A DNA stretch of 64,000 bases from VAZQ01 sp035293945 (GCA_035293945.1 DATGLV010000037.1:1-64000), one strand, 5' to 3'; positions 52,910 through 61,826 are shown, counted from the stretch's first letter. Numbers and translations are program-made. Notes: generated by a model from the sequence alone, not told the origin.

Positions 52910-54187
52910 ATGAAGCGCGGCGCAATAGCGGTCGCTTGTCTCGTGTTCGGCGGACTTTGCGCGAGTAGTGCCTTCGGGAGCCCCGTCTCGATAACCGGCG
53001 TGTTTGAGTTTCTCGACAATCGACAACAGAATGATGCCGGTCTCAATCCTGGCACTATTGTCGAGTTCGGCGCGACTCATGTGCTCCCTGATGGTGCTGA
53101 CGGTACGACGGGCTACGCGACAAGGGGCTTGAAAACGCGAACGCTTAATCCAGAAAACTATACGGTGAATGCAGACTTCTTCTCGGGTGGCAGCCACGAC
53201 ACGGGCACGCAGGCCTCGCGAGGATCATGGACGCTTCATTTTACCAACGGGCCAAACACGAACACCGCAAACACTCCCGGCGTGCCGGATTCATTGTCTG
53301 CGCTGCCCTTTGCCAAGAACGAAGCCATTCTCGGAAACGGGTTGACGCCAACGATCACTTGGTCGGATACGGCACCCGGCATCGACACTGTGGCAATCAG
53401 AATTCGCGATAACGGCGTGAATGCGAATTTAGGCGGAGGGTATACCGCAGACTTGATCTACAAAACCTATCTGGATGCAACAGCTTCCAGCTTTACGGTC
53501 CCGACAGGCCTCTTGAAAGCGGGTCATGAGTACTCTTTTGAGATTGATCAGGTGGTCCTCCGGGACTCGTCGGGTCCTAGAAATTTTCCAAACACGATAA
53601 ATCAATCGCGATCGTTCGTTGATTTTTCGCCGACCAATGGAGTCAGCTCGACCCCCGTATACCTGCCATCCGTAGACCTGCAGTCGAACGGTGCTCCGTC
53701 CTACAGCTTTGATGTGGGCAATGTCGGACCTCAGACCACCTATATCGATCCGAAGCTGGCAGCCGGATATGTGTACTCGATCGGGACAGGCGATCCAAAT
53801 TTCAAGTCCGTGATATTGCCGGTGATCGCTGGCACCTACTCGTACACAATCGTTCTACCCGACGGTCAACACGTCGCTGTCCTGCCCGGCAAGAGCTTTG
53901 ATTTCACGTCGGTGGCCGCTTACGTGGGCGGTGTCTCCACCTTCAAGGTTATTGGGATCGATCCTTCATCAGGCGTAAGCCTATTTGATCCCAACGCGTT
54001 CGTTACGGGACTGACTTTCATGACCAACGGCGACTTTACGGGAACGATGGACCCCATCGCTGCAACGCCGTTGCCCTCGACATGGCTGTTGATGCTCGGT
54101 GGCCTTGCCGCCATTGGCTTGGCGTTCGCAAGGCCGCGAAAGGAGCTCGCCGCGGCGTCGATGCTGCCGTCGCAACTGTCCACGTAG
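52910..54187 (+). CDS. exported protein with PEP-CTERM-like sorting tail
   Basis: A 425-residue secreted protein. GGGAGG precedes the ATG at 52910, a signal peptide (IAVACLVFGGLCASSAFG) starts it and the body is Gly/Ser/Thr/Asn-rich beta-type sequence with very few Cys. The end is TPLPSTWLLMLGGLAAIGLA followed by FARPRK, the three-part exosortase target: Pro motif, membrane helix, basic tail. In PEP-CTERM systems an exosortase cuts here and the protein is glycosylated and linked to biofilm or exopolysaccharide. No exosortase is in the window. Base use is more AT-rich than neighbours. No close functional family recognised. Confidence 0.8.
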   Translation: MKRGAIAVACLVFGGLCASSAFGSPVSITGVFEFLDNRQQNDAGLNPGTIVEFGATHVLPDGADGTTGYATRGLKTRTLNPENYTVNADFFSGGSHDTGTQASRGSWTLHFTNGPNTNTANTPGVPDSLSALPFAKNEAILGNGLTPTITWSDTAPGIDTVAIRIRDNGVNANLGGGYTADLIYKTYLDATASSFTVPTGLLKAGHEYSFEIDQVVLRDSSGPRNFPNTINQSRSFVDFSPTNGVSSTPVYLPSVDLQSNGAPSYSFDVGNVGPQTTYIDPKLAAGYVYSIGTGDPNFKSVILPVIAGTYSYTIVLPDGQHVAVLPGKSFDFTSVAAYVGGVSTFKVIGIDPSSGVSLFDPNAFVTGLTFMTNGDFTGTMDPIAATPLPSTWLLMLGGLAAIGLAFARPRKELAAASMLPSQLST

Positions 54188-54354
54188 GACAGCCGGGCTT
54201 TTGGATACGGCGGCGTAGGTCCATTTGCCGGCGCTCGACCGCCTGCAGTGCCAAAGAATATCATTGCAACGCGCGGTCGCCGCCCCCATAATCATGGGCG
54301 GCGGCGACCTGTTGGCAGTGGGACCAGGGCGCTCAAGCTTTGAGGCTGTGCTCG

Positions 54355-54374
54355 ACCGCCCCGCGCGGTTTTTT
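54355..54374 (+). terminator. Rho-independent terminator after the PEP-CTERM-like gene
   Basis: ACCGC pairs with GCGGT around five bases, followed by a T-run. A second GC hairpin (CGCCGCCC with GGGCGGCG, 54278-54303) precedes it. The remaining sequence between 54188 and 54508 holds nothing else. Confidence 0.6.
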
Positions 54375-54508
54375 GCGCGATCAGAACTTTCCCGCCTTAC
54401 CTTCTCGATCGCAATTGTACTGGAATTTGGCCCCTTCTCTTTGCCTGGACCGAGGCGAGACGGGGCGGAATGACTTAACCTTTCCCCGAGGGGAGCGGCG
54501 GTGGGCCG

Positions 54509-54703
54509 ATGCTCCTGAAAGTCAGTGCGGAAATTGCCGAGTGCTATGGGCACGCTGAGGATTGCGCGCAGCGGGCCAAGTACGAGCGCGATCCTGCCTT
54601 GCATGAAGATTGGCTTGCCATGGAGCGGCGTTGGCTTTTCTTAGCCAGGAGCTACGAGCTCACAGAGCGCATTCAACGGTTCCAGCCCAATCGGCGGAAA
54701 TGA
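54509..54703 (+). CDS. small hypothetical protein
   Basis: A 64-residue helical protein: AECYGHAEDCAQRAKYERDP, then WLAMERRWLFLARSYELTER. This layout of a Cys-containing first helix and a MERRWL-LARSYE second helix recurs in many short uncharacterised proteins of Bradyrhizobium relatives. No signal peptide. Function unknown. Confidence 0.65.
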   Translation: MLLKVSAEIAECYGHAEDCAQRAKYERDPALHEDWLAMERRWLFLARSYELTERIQRFQPNRRK

Positions 54704-55320
54704 GCCGGTGTGGTGTCCGACTATCCGGCCCTGCCGGCGGCTATTCTTTCCATTCTGCCCGGAATCGCTTGTTCGCCTTCTCGCGAAGGGGTCTCCGCCG
54801 CGAGTGCTTCCGTCTGGTTCCGCGTTGCCGATAGCATTCGCAAGCGTGCCGTTCCAACTTTTCGCGGCTCTGAATCTGCAGCGAGCCGCGCCGGCAGCTC
54901 AGCACGCCCGCGGCCTCAAGCTGCCCCGCGACGTCGGTCCCGCGAAGCCGCTTACTCGCAACAACGACGTTGGGGCGCGCTCGCCTTCCGGCGCGACGCT
55001 TTTTGCCAGAGCCTGGGGACCAGCATTTTTAGTCCGAAGGAGCTCTCGATTGGCTCGAGCCTGCAGGCCTCGTGATCGAAGTAGTCTGTGATGCTGATGA
55101 CCCGGATGTCTTGCCTGTTTGATGCCGAGCTTTGAACAGCGAACACGGTGCTTCCGCTTCTCGACTCGGAACGGTAACCGCTTGGTATGATCGTAGAGCT
55201 GCCGGTGCGACCCTCCAGGCCGATCCGCGCCAAGAGGATACTCAGCACCGTCATCTTGATGTAGCGTCCCGTTGATGTAGTGTCCCGACGGGAAGGGGCT
55301 GCCGTTTGGAGGAGTAGCGC
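54704..55320. other. 617-base region without a supported gene
   Basis: Several open frames exist on both strands, all with biased, non-protein-like composition. A leftward frame ending near 54952 contains short protein-like parts but no domain. Nothing is supported. Confidence 0.4.
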
Positions 55321-55632
55321 ATGCTGAAGAAGCACCATTTTCCTCTTGCTGCCTTGGCTTCATCGTTGATCACGTTCAGCGCCCAGGCCACGCCGTTGTC
55401 ATCTCACGACGCACAGCTCACGGCACCGGACCTGATGCTGGTCGCTCAGACCTGCGCCCCTGGATACACTATGCACCCGCGACTCCGTCGCTGCGTCGCC
55501 CAACCCGCCTGCCCCGAGGGAGCGAGCATGCACCCGCGTCTCCATGTCTGCGTTACCCAACCCACCTGCCCTGAGGGATCGACCATGCACCCGCGACTTC
55601 ACGTCTGCGTCGCGACTCAGACGCAAGGGTGA
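55321..55632 (+). CDS. exported Cys-repeat protein (three CPEGxxMHPRLxxCV repeats)
   Basis: A 103-residue protein. After a signal peptide (FPLAALASSLITFSAQATPL) and a short spacer, three 19-residue repeats follow: CAPGYTMHPRLRRCVAQPA, CPEGASMHPRLHVCVTQPT and CPEGSTMHPRLHVCVATQT. Each has two Cys 14 residues apart, probably a disulfide, and the invariant MHPRL. The DNA repeats are 57 bases. GGAGGAGTAGC precedes the ATG. I do not recognise the repeat; a metal-binding or surface peptide is possible. Confidence 0.75.
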   Translation: MLKKHHFPLAALASSLITFSAQATPLSSHDAQLTAPDLMLVAQTCAPGYTMHPRLRRCVAQPACPEGASMHPRLHVCVTQPTCPEGSTMHPRLHVCVATQTQG

Positions 55633-55748
55633 GACATAGGTTCGGCACGGCTGCCTTAAGCCGCGCCCCAGCCAAGCCTCGTTGCCGCCGTTCGCACATG
55701 GTCCCTTGAAAGAATACGCACGCCCGGCGCCGCGCCGCCCGCCGCAGC

Positions 55749-55893
55749 GCCATTCTTAGTGCTCAGCGATCCCGACGAATGCCGGCTTGGAAAGTCACTC
55801 CTTATCAACTAGCGCCGAGCTGAGTCTCTGCAAGAAATGGCCGACCACGCGATCGCTGTCGTAATTGCCGATTAGCCTGCGTGCGCCCGCCTC
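55749..55893 (-). pseudogene. broken copy 2 of the JmjC-like 3' end
   Basis: Read leftward it encodes RRLIGNYDSDRVVGHFLQRL, matching the C-terminal end of the 45372 gene, then a premature stop after ALVDKE. Similarity continues past the former stop to GAATGGC. It differs from the 51202 copy at many positions, so the two decayed separately. Confidence 0.78.
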
Positions 55894-56104
55894 GCGATAA
55901 ATACGAGGAATATGTCCGGACGATCCGGGAAGCCAAAATGAAGGCGGAGTGACTGTCCTACGCCGGTTTTCGCGATGTGGCGATTTTGACCGCCCGAATT
56001 TTGCACGGTGAATTCGAGGCGCGCCCTTTTCGGGCTTCGGGGCTTGACCGCGTCACAATAATAGATTTGGCCGGCGATGCTTTACGCTGCCGGGCTTTGG
56101 CTCC

Positions 56105-56212
56105 GCAGCCACTCCGATTCCGGCAGCCTTGCCACTCTTTGCCACGGGTGTTGGCGTGATGGGTTTGCTTGGTCGGCGCAGAAAGCGAAAGGCGGCGGCT
56201 TTGGCTAATTGA
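56105..56212 (+). pseudogene. orphan PEP-CTERM sorting tail
   Basis: The frame ending at 56212 reads AATPIPAALPLFATGVGVMG and then LLGRRRKRKAAALAN, a full PEP-CTERM tail (Pro motif, helix, basic end). Upstream in this frame the sequence is not protein-like, while another frame has short coding-like text (LDRVTIIDLAGDAL), pointing to a frameshifted and truncated gene. The rest of 55894-56104 shows nothing else. Confidence 0.7.
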
Positions 56213-56319
56213 TTGATCCGCCTGCCCGGGCTCGGCTTTGTGAGTTATTCGCGGAGCAAAGTGCGCGCTCACCCACGCCGTCTCGTCTAGTTGCCGAACG
56301 CGAAGGCCTTGGCGCCCCC

Positions 56320-57291
56320 CTACTCCGCCTTGATATGCGCAGCGCGGATGACCCTGCCCCACTTCTCGGTCTCGCTTGCGAGGAGCCTGCCGAAATCCTC
56401 AGGCGGGCCTCCGAGCGTGGTTCCACCCATCTCGGCGAGACGCGCCCTCATCTTCGCATCGGCAAGCGCGGCATCGACCTCGTTGTTGAGCCTGGCAATG
56501 ATCCCGTCCGGCGTGCTCTTCGGGGCGACCAGCCCATACCAGCCGCTCGCTTCATAGCCGGGAACGAAATCGCCGACGGTCGGAAGCTCCGGCAATCCGT
56601 CCCAACGCATTGCCGTCGTCACCGCAAGCGGCCGCAGCTTGCCAGCCCTGATATAGGCGATGGAATTGGGCATGGTGTCGAACATGACCTGGACTTCGCC
56701 TGCCAGCAGATCGGCGAGCGCCGGCGCGTTGCCGCGATAAGGCACATGCACCATCTCGACGCCGGTCAGAAGCTTGAACAGCTCGCCGCCGACATGCTGC
56801 GGCGTGCCGCTGCCGGCCGATGCCATGTTGATCTTTCCCGGGTTCAATTTCGCATAGGAGATGAATTCCGGGACCGTCCGGGCGGGAAATGAGGGATGGA
56901 CTTCCATCACCCCGGGCACGCGCATGATCCCGGCGACCGGCGCGGTGTCGCGAAGAAAATCGAAATTCAGATGGTCGTATAGTGTTGTATTGGCGGCGGT
57001 TGCGGGCGGAGCGAGCAAAAGCGTGTAGCCATCTCCTGGCGCGCGCACCACCTCCGCGGTCGCAAGATTGCCGCTGCCGCCCGTGCGGTTCTCGACAAGG
57101 AACGGCTGGCCAAGGCGCTGCGACAGCCATTGCGCGATCACGCGCGCGACAATGTCGGCGGTGCCCCCGGCGGCAAAGCCGACGATGATGCGCACCGGTC
57201 GCGTCGGATAGGCTTGAGCTCGCGCGGCAGATGAAGCGCACGCCGTCACAGCGGCCGCCACCTGCAGGAACTCTCGGCGGGCAATTCTCAT
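56320..57291 (-). CDS. Bug-type TTT substrate-binding protein
   Basis: A 323-residue binding protein. The start at 57291 gives MRIARREFLQVAAAVTACA, a Tat-like signal ending AARAQA. Family marks: VRIIVGFAAGGTADIVARVI, VENRTGGSGNLATAEVV, NMASAGSGTPQHVGGELFKL, VPYRGNAPALADLLAGEVQ. Closest in layout to the protein at 9490. No TctAB genes near; the response regulator lies 49 bases before its start on the same strand. Confidence 0.87.
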   Translation of the reverse strand: MRIARREFLQVAAAVTACASSAARAQAYPTRPVRIIVGFAAGGTADIVARVIAQWLSQRLGQPFLVENRTGGSGNLATAEVVRAPGDGYTLLLAPPATAANTTLYDHLNFDFLRDTAPVAGIMRVPGVMEVHPSFPARTVPEFISYAKLNPGKINMASAGSGTPQHVGGELFKLLTGVEMVHVPYRGNAPALADLLAGEVQVMFDTMPNSIAYIRAGKLRPLAVTTAMRWDGLPELPTVGDFVPGYEASGWYGLVAPKSTPDGIIARLNNEVDAALADAKMRARLAEMGGTTLGGPPEDFGRLLASETEKWGRVIRAAHIKAE

Positions 57292-57340
57292 CGGCGCCGT
57301 CAAGCTCTGCTCAAGGCGAAGCGGCCGAGAAGCTACTTGA

Positions 57341-57697
57341 TCAACTCGGCGCCCGGTCGCGAAACGTGGCCACCGCTGCCCGCACGTCATCCAAGGTGAA
57401 AGGTTTGCGCAGGATCGGTGCGCCCGGAAAGCGGGCACTCACCTCATCGTCGGCATAGCCGGTCGCAAAGGCGAACGGAACACCGCGCTCGGTGAGCCGG
57501 TCAGCAACCGCGAAGGAGCTCTCGCCGCCAAGGGAGACGTCGACGATCGCCCCGTCGAGCTCGACGGCGTCCATCAACGACAGTGCGCTCTTGACCGACA
57601 AGGCCGGCCCGACCACGTCGCAACTCATCTCGGCGAGCCACTCTTGGACCAAAAGCGCGATCAGCGGCTCGTCATCTACTACCAGGATTCGGCCCAT
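57341..57697 (-). CDS. single-domain response regulator
   Basis: A 118-residue receiver domain without an output domain. It has VVDDEPLIALLVQEWL at the start (acidic pair), the phosphorylated Asp in GAIVDVSLGGES, and the FATGYADDE and LRKPFTLDD segments (Lys of the conserved KP). Such stand-alone regulators pass phosphate on or bind partner proteins. A hybrid histidine kinase lies 860 bases away, transcribed in the other direction, and is a plausible partner. Confidence 0.88.
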   Translation of the reverse strand: MGRILVVDDEPLIALLVQEWLAEMSCDVVGPALSVKSALSLMDAVELDGAIVDVSLGGESSFAVADRLTERGVPFAFATGYADDEVSARFPGAPILRKPFTLDDVRAAVATFRDRAPS

Positions 57698-57703
57698 AGC
57701 CCT

Positions 57704-57970
57704 CTACCCGTCACTGCAACCCGCGGCGGCCCGACAAACGCCAGAATCGGCGACCGTGCGCGTCCCTCGACGCAACAGCACCCGGCGATCGGGATGCTCC
57801 CTTTGGACCGCCTTGAAGATTTCTCGGGCAAGAGCGGCCGTCAGCGCCCGTGCCAGGACGCGATCGAGGGCGCGCGCCTCATGATCCCACAGCTCGATCC
57901 GGTAGGGAAGCTTCTCGACCTGCTCAGCTCCCTGCGTGATCCGCGCAACCTTCGTCATTCGCTCGTTCAT
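57704..57970 (-). CDS. small conserved protein, paralogue of 58008-58418
   Basis: An 88-residue protein beginning MNERMTKVARITQGAEQVEK. Its core LPYRIELWDHEARALDRVLA and AVQREHPDRRVLLRRGTR matches the next gene upstream (LPYKVEIWNEAGAAVEQIVA, TREFPDRHITLRHRN). The pair is a tandem duplication. Such proteins are common and uncharacterised in this order. Six bases separate its end from the response regulator start, so the genes may be co-transcribed. Confidence 0.65.
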   Translation of the reverse strand: MNERMTKVARITQGAEQVEKLPYRIELWDHEARALDRVLARALTAALAREIFKAVQREHPDRRVLLRRGTRTVADSGVCRAAAGCSDG

Positions 57971-58007
57971 CGCGGCTCCCCGCGGCCACTCTGTCGACGG
58001 GCCAAAC

Positions 58008-58418
58008 CTAATGTTTCGGGCCGCTCCAGCGGGCGACGACGGCGTTCCTGTGACGCAAGGTGATATGCCGATCAGGGAACTCACGGGTTGCCGCATAATA
58101 GGCCGCATACCCTATGCTCGCGTTGGCGGTGACCGCGACAATTTGCTCTACCGCAGCGCCGGCTTCGTTCCAGATCTCGACCTTGTAGGGCAGATCTTCG
58201 CGTTCGGTGGGAATGGGAGCTGGCGAGCGATTGTGTGGCTCGCCACCTTCGCGATCGTCCGTGGACACGAGCCACAGGCTCGGCCCCAATGACCGCAAAT
58301 CTCGCGACAAATCCCGCGATGGCGCGGCCCCATGCGCTTTCGCGCTCGACTGCATTGCACCCATGTTGGCGATTTTGCTTTCCGGCGACTTGCTTTTAAC
58401 GGTTTGTTCCGAGAGCAT
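58008..58418 (-). CDS. small conserved protein, paralogue of 57704-57970
   Basis: A protein of up to 136 residues with the same core, LPYKVEIWNEAGAAVEQIVA and FPDRHITLRHRNAVVARWSG, preceded by a Ser/Arg-rich tail of uncertain length. The start could be any of three early ATGs. First gene of a leftward set with its paralogue and the response regulator. Confidence 0.6.
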   Translation of the reverse strand: MLSEQTVKSKSPESKIANMGAMQSSAKAHGAAPSRDLSRDLRSLGPSLWLVSTDDREGGEPHNRSPAPIPTEREDLPYKVEIWNEAGAAVEQIVAVTANASIGYAAYYAATREFPDRHITLRHRNAVVARWSGPKH

Positions 58419-58557
58419 TTCCGCTGTGGCCGGGTGCTTTGACGCGCCGCTTAGACGTGCCGCCTAGACGCGCGCCGCTCTTGCCCGGCCCCAACTTGCC
58501 TTCACATTAACAGCCACGCGCGATAGGTTGAAGCGTCCTCTCGAAGATGATGAGAAA

Positions 58558-60951
58558 ATGGAACGTCAGGTAGCTGACTCTATAGGCGGCCTGCCCGAGG
58601 CCCAGCGGCTTGAGCTGCTGGTCGATGCTGTGCGTGATTACGCCATCTATCTGCTTGACCTCGACGGCATCGTTAGGACTTGGAACGCGGGGGCGGAGCG
58701 GCTCAGCGGCTATCGCTCGCACGAGATCATTGGACGGCATTATTCGGTGTTTTTCACCCCGGAAGATCGTGAAAACGGTCTGCCCGGACAAATTCTCAAG
58801 CGTGCGCGGCTGACGGCCCGCGCCGAGCACGAAGGATGGCAGCTGCGCAAGAACGGCGGCCGCTTTTGGGCGATCGGCACCGTGCAACCGGTGCGCGCAG
58901 CGGATGGCCATGCTATCGGCTTTGCCAGGATCACCCGCGATATCAGCGAGCGCCGGGAAGCCCAGCAGGCCCTTTACGACACCGAACGTCGTTTTCGCCT
59001 GCTGGTCGACGCGGTCACCGAATACGCGATCTACATGCTGGATCCGAGCGGGGTCGTCGTCAGCTGGAATGCGGGCGCGGAGCGGCTGAAGGGCTACACG
59101 GCCGACGAGATCATCGGCCGGCACTTTGCGCTCTTCTACACGCGTGAAGACCGCGCAGCCGGCATGCCGGCCCGCCTCCTGGAAATTGCGAAGCGCGAGA
59201 ACCGCTTCGAGGGCGAGGGATGGCGCGTCCGCAAGGATGGGGGACGCTTCTGGGCCATGGTGACGGTTTCGGCGATCCGCGACCAAACCGGCGAGCTGGT
59301 CGGCTTTGCCAAGGTGACGCGCGATATCACCGAGCGGCAGATCGCACAGCAAACGTTGCGGGAAAGCGTGCAGCAATTCCGTACGCTGATCAACGGTGTT
59401 ACCGATTATGCGCTCTATATGCTCGATCCGAACGGGCTGATCATCAATTGGAATGCCGGCGCCGAGCGGATCAAGGGCTATACTGCCGAAGAGATCATCG
59501 GCCAGCACTTCTCCCGCTTTTTCACCGAGCGCGATCGCGCCGTCGGCCTGCCGGCGCGGGCGCTGCAGACCGCCGCCCAGGAGGGGCGGTTCGAGCAGGA
59601 AGGTTGGCGCGTCCGCAAGGACGGGACGCTGTTTTGGGCCAATGCGGTGCTCGATCGGATCACTGACGCCGACGGCAATCTGATCGGGTTCGCGAAAATT
59701 ACCCGTGACGTCACCGAACGGCGGAATGCGCAATTGGCCTTGGCGGATGCGCAAGCGCAGCGCGCGCAGGCGCAAAAGATGGAGGCGATCGGACAGCTGA
59801 CTGGCGGCGTGGCGCACGATTTCAACAATATGCTGATGATCATCGCCGGCCATCTCCAGTCACTGAAGAAGCTCGCCGGCGCCGACCCCAGGGGGCTCGC
59901 CGCGGTCACGGCCATCGAGCTCGCCGCCAAACGCGGGGCGACGCTGACGCGCCAGCTTCTGACCTTCTCCCGCCACCAGACGCTCAATCCCACGGTCTCT
60001 GCAGTCGGCGAGCGGGTCGAGGCGGTGCGCGCAATGCTCGGGGGCTCGCTTGGTTCCACCGTCAGGCTCATCACCAACGTCGCGGCCGACGTCTGGCCGA
60101 TATGCGTGGATCGCGGCGAAATGGAGCTGGCGCTGGTCAACCTGGCCATGAACGCGCGCGATTCCATGCCGCAAGGCGGCATCATCAGCATCTCGTGCGA
60201 GAACGTGCGGCTGGCCGCGCAGGACACCCCTGCGGGTCTGGTGGGCGACTTCGTCGCGCTCAGCATTGCAGATACCGGCGCCGGCATCGCGCCCGATATC
60301 CTCCCAAGGGTGTTCGAGCCGTTCTTCACGACCAAACCTGCCGGCAAGGGAACCGGGCTCGGCCTGTCGCAGGTCTATGGATTTGTCCAAGCGTCGGGAG
60401 GCACCACCGCCATCAGCAGCGAGCTCGGCGTTGGCACCTGCGTGACACTGTATCTGCCGCGAAGCAATGCCACTCCCAGCCAGGCAAGGGAGCAAGCGGC
60501 TCCCGAGGAGACCCGCAACGGCACCTGCCTCTTGGTCGAGGACAATCCGGATGTCGCTGAGGCGACGGCGCAGATGATCGCGCAGCTCGGTTACGAAGTG
60601 CGAACCGCCTCGTCGGCGACGACGGCCTTGGAGGCTACGGAGGAAAGCCCATTTGATCTGATCGTCAGCGACATCGTGATGGCGGGCGCCATGGACGGGC
60701 TCGGGCTCGCACGGGTGCTGCGACACTCTCAGCCTGATCTGCCGATCGTGCTGGTCAGCGGCTACAGCCAGAGTGCCGCGGCAGCCGACATCGAGTTCAC
60801 GATGCTGGCGAAGCCCTTCCAGGTCGCGGATCTCAGCCGCGCCATCGCGCAGGCAACCGGCGAGATCTCGGCGGCGGCCGGCGGCAACGTCGTTCGGCTT
60901 AAAGACGTGAAACAGAGGCCTGCCCGGCTGCGCCCGCCCGAGAGCGACTGA
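58558..60951 (+). CDS. triple-PAS hybrid histidine kinase
   Basis: A 797-residue soluble sensor kinase without membrane segments. Three PAS domains in tandem start near residues 20, 144 and 274; each has the LLDLDGIVRTWNAGAERLSG or MLDPNGLIINWNAGAERIKG pattern and a FTPEDRE/YTREDRA/FTERDRA loop. The HWE-like HisKA region has GGVAHDFNNML (phospho-His near 418), the ATPase has GTGLGLSQVYGF, and a C-terminal receiver has LLVEDNPDVAEA and the Asp in LIVSDIVMAG. It senses a cytoplasmic cue and may phosphorylate the single-domain regulator at 57341. The start at 58558 is chosen over a TTG ten codons earlier. Confidence 0.9.
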   Translation: MERQVADSIGGLPEAQRLELLVDAVRDYAIYLLDLDGIVRTWNAGAERLSGYRSHEIIGRHYSVFFTPEDRENGLPGQILKRARLTARAEHEGWQLRKNGGRFWAIGTVQPVRAADGHAIGFARITRDISERREAQQALYDTERRFRLLVDAVTEYAIYMLDPSGVVVSWNAGAERLKGYTADEIIGRHFALFYTREDRAAGMPARLLEIAKRENRFEGEGWRVRKDGGRFWAMVTVSAIRDQTGELVGFAKVTRDITERQIAQQTLRESVQQFRTLINGVTDYALYMLDPNGLIINWNAGAERIKGYTAEEIIGQHFSRFFTERDRAVGLPARALQTAAQEGRFEQEGWRVRKDGTLFWANAVLDRITDADGNLIGFAKITRDVTERRNAQLALADAQAQRAQAQKMEAIGQLTGGVAHDFNNMLMIIAGHLQSLKKLAGADPRGLAAVTAIELAAKRGATLTRQLLTFSRHQTLNPTVSAVGERVEAVRAMLGGSLGSTVRLITNVAADVWPICVDRGEMELALVNLAMNARDSMPQGGIISISCENVRLAAQDTPAGLVGDFVALSIADTGAGIAPDILPRVFEPFFTTKPAGKGTGLGLSQVYGFVQASGGTTAISSELGVGTCVTLYLPRSNATPSQAREQAAPEETRNGTCLLVEDNPDVAEATAQMIAQLGYEVRTASSATTALEATEESPFDLIVSDIVMAGAMDGLGLARVLRHSQPDLPIVLVSGYSQSAAAADIEFTMLAKPFQVADLSRAIAQATGEISAAAGGNVVRLKDVKQRPARLRPPESD

Positions 60952-60995
60952 CGCCGCGGTTCGCAGCCGCGCCGTTGCCGGCGCGCCCCCGATCG

Positions 60996-61826
60996 TCAGC
61001 CCTGTTTGGTAATGACGGCCTGAAGGTATTCGCCGGGGATGACCAGCGTGCCATCCGCGGCGACATTGAAGCGGTCGATCAGACCGCAGATATCCGTTTC
61101 GAGCGCCTTGCGAGCCGGAGGATCGATGGCCGCGAAGGCCTTGAGCAGCGGGCCGTAATAAGTGCGAAAGGTCTCCAGCCAGTGCGCCGGCGACTTATAC
61201 CGGAAGACAAAGCTTCTGCGTTCAGCGGCGATTGCGACCCGCGGGCCAAACAAATTCCTGAGATGCGCCTCCCGGCCCCACAGCACAGCCGGCCTCAGGC
61301 CGGGCGCCGGTGGAACATATTTGCCGACAATTGTGAAGAGCTCCCCGATGAACCCCTCCGGAGTCCAGCACGCGAGACCGATCTTTCCGCCCGGACGGCA
61401 GACCCGGAGAAGCTCGCTCGCCGCCTGCTCCTGTCGCGGCGTGAACATCACCCCGAAGGTTGAAAGCACCACATCGAAGCTCGCATCCGCAAACCGCAAT
61501 GCTTCCGCATCAGCCTCCTCGAACGTCACGGAGAGGCGCTCGGCCGCCGCCCGTGCGCGCGCGTTCTCGAGCAGCGCGCCCACATAGTCGGTCGATACCA
61601 CCTCGGCGAAACGGCGCGCGGCGGCGAGCGTCCCATTGCCGTTACCCGCCGCGACGTCGAGAACGCGCTGGCCGGCGCGCAGATCGACGGCCTCGCAAAG
61701 CATCTCGCCGACGATCTGCAGCGTGGTACCGAGAATCGCGTAGTCGCCCGACGCCCAGGCCACCTGCTGCCGAGCCTTGATCGCCGCGAAATCGACGGTC
61801 GCGGCCGCTGCTGTTTGAACGGCCAT
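60996..61826 (-). CDS. SAM-dependent methyltransferase
   Basis: A 276-residue class I methyltransferase of the UbiE/MenG-like group. Motif I is VLDVAAGNGNGTLAA; then VVSTDYVGALLENA, the motif around ADASFDVVLSTFGVMF, and the LLRVCRPGGKIGLACW post-motif. The ATG at 61826 follows AGAAGGAGAAGG. Substrate unknown; relatives act on small molecules. It is divergent from the AraC-type regulator 217 bases away, which may control it. Confidence 0.88.
   Translation of the reverse strand: MAVQTAAAATVDFAAIKARQQVAWASGDYAILGTTLQIVGEMLCEAVDLRAGQRVLDVAAGNGNGTLAAARRFAEVVSTDYVGALLENARARAAAERLSVTFEEADAEALRFADASFDVVLSTFGVMFTPRQEQAASELLRVCRPGGKIGLACWTPEGFIGELFTIVGKYVPPAPGLRPAVLWGREAHLRNLFGPRVAIAAERRSFVFRYKSPAHWLETFRTYYGPLLKAFAAIDPPARKALETDICGLIDRFNVAADGTLVIPGEYLQAVITKQG

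Noticed and set aside
54952..55338. 128-codon minus-strand frame before the Cys-repeat gene
   Set aside because: Some protein-like text but no ribosome-binding site, domain or signal; not enough to call a gene.
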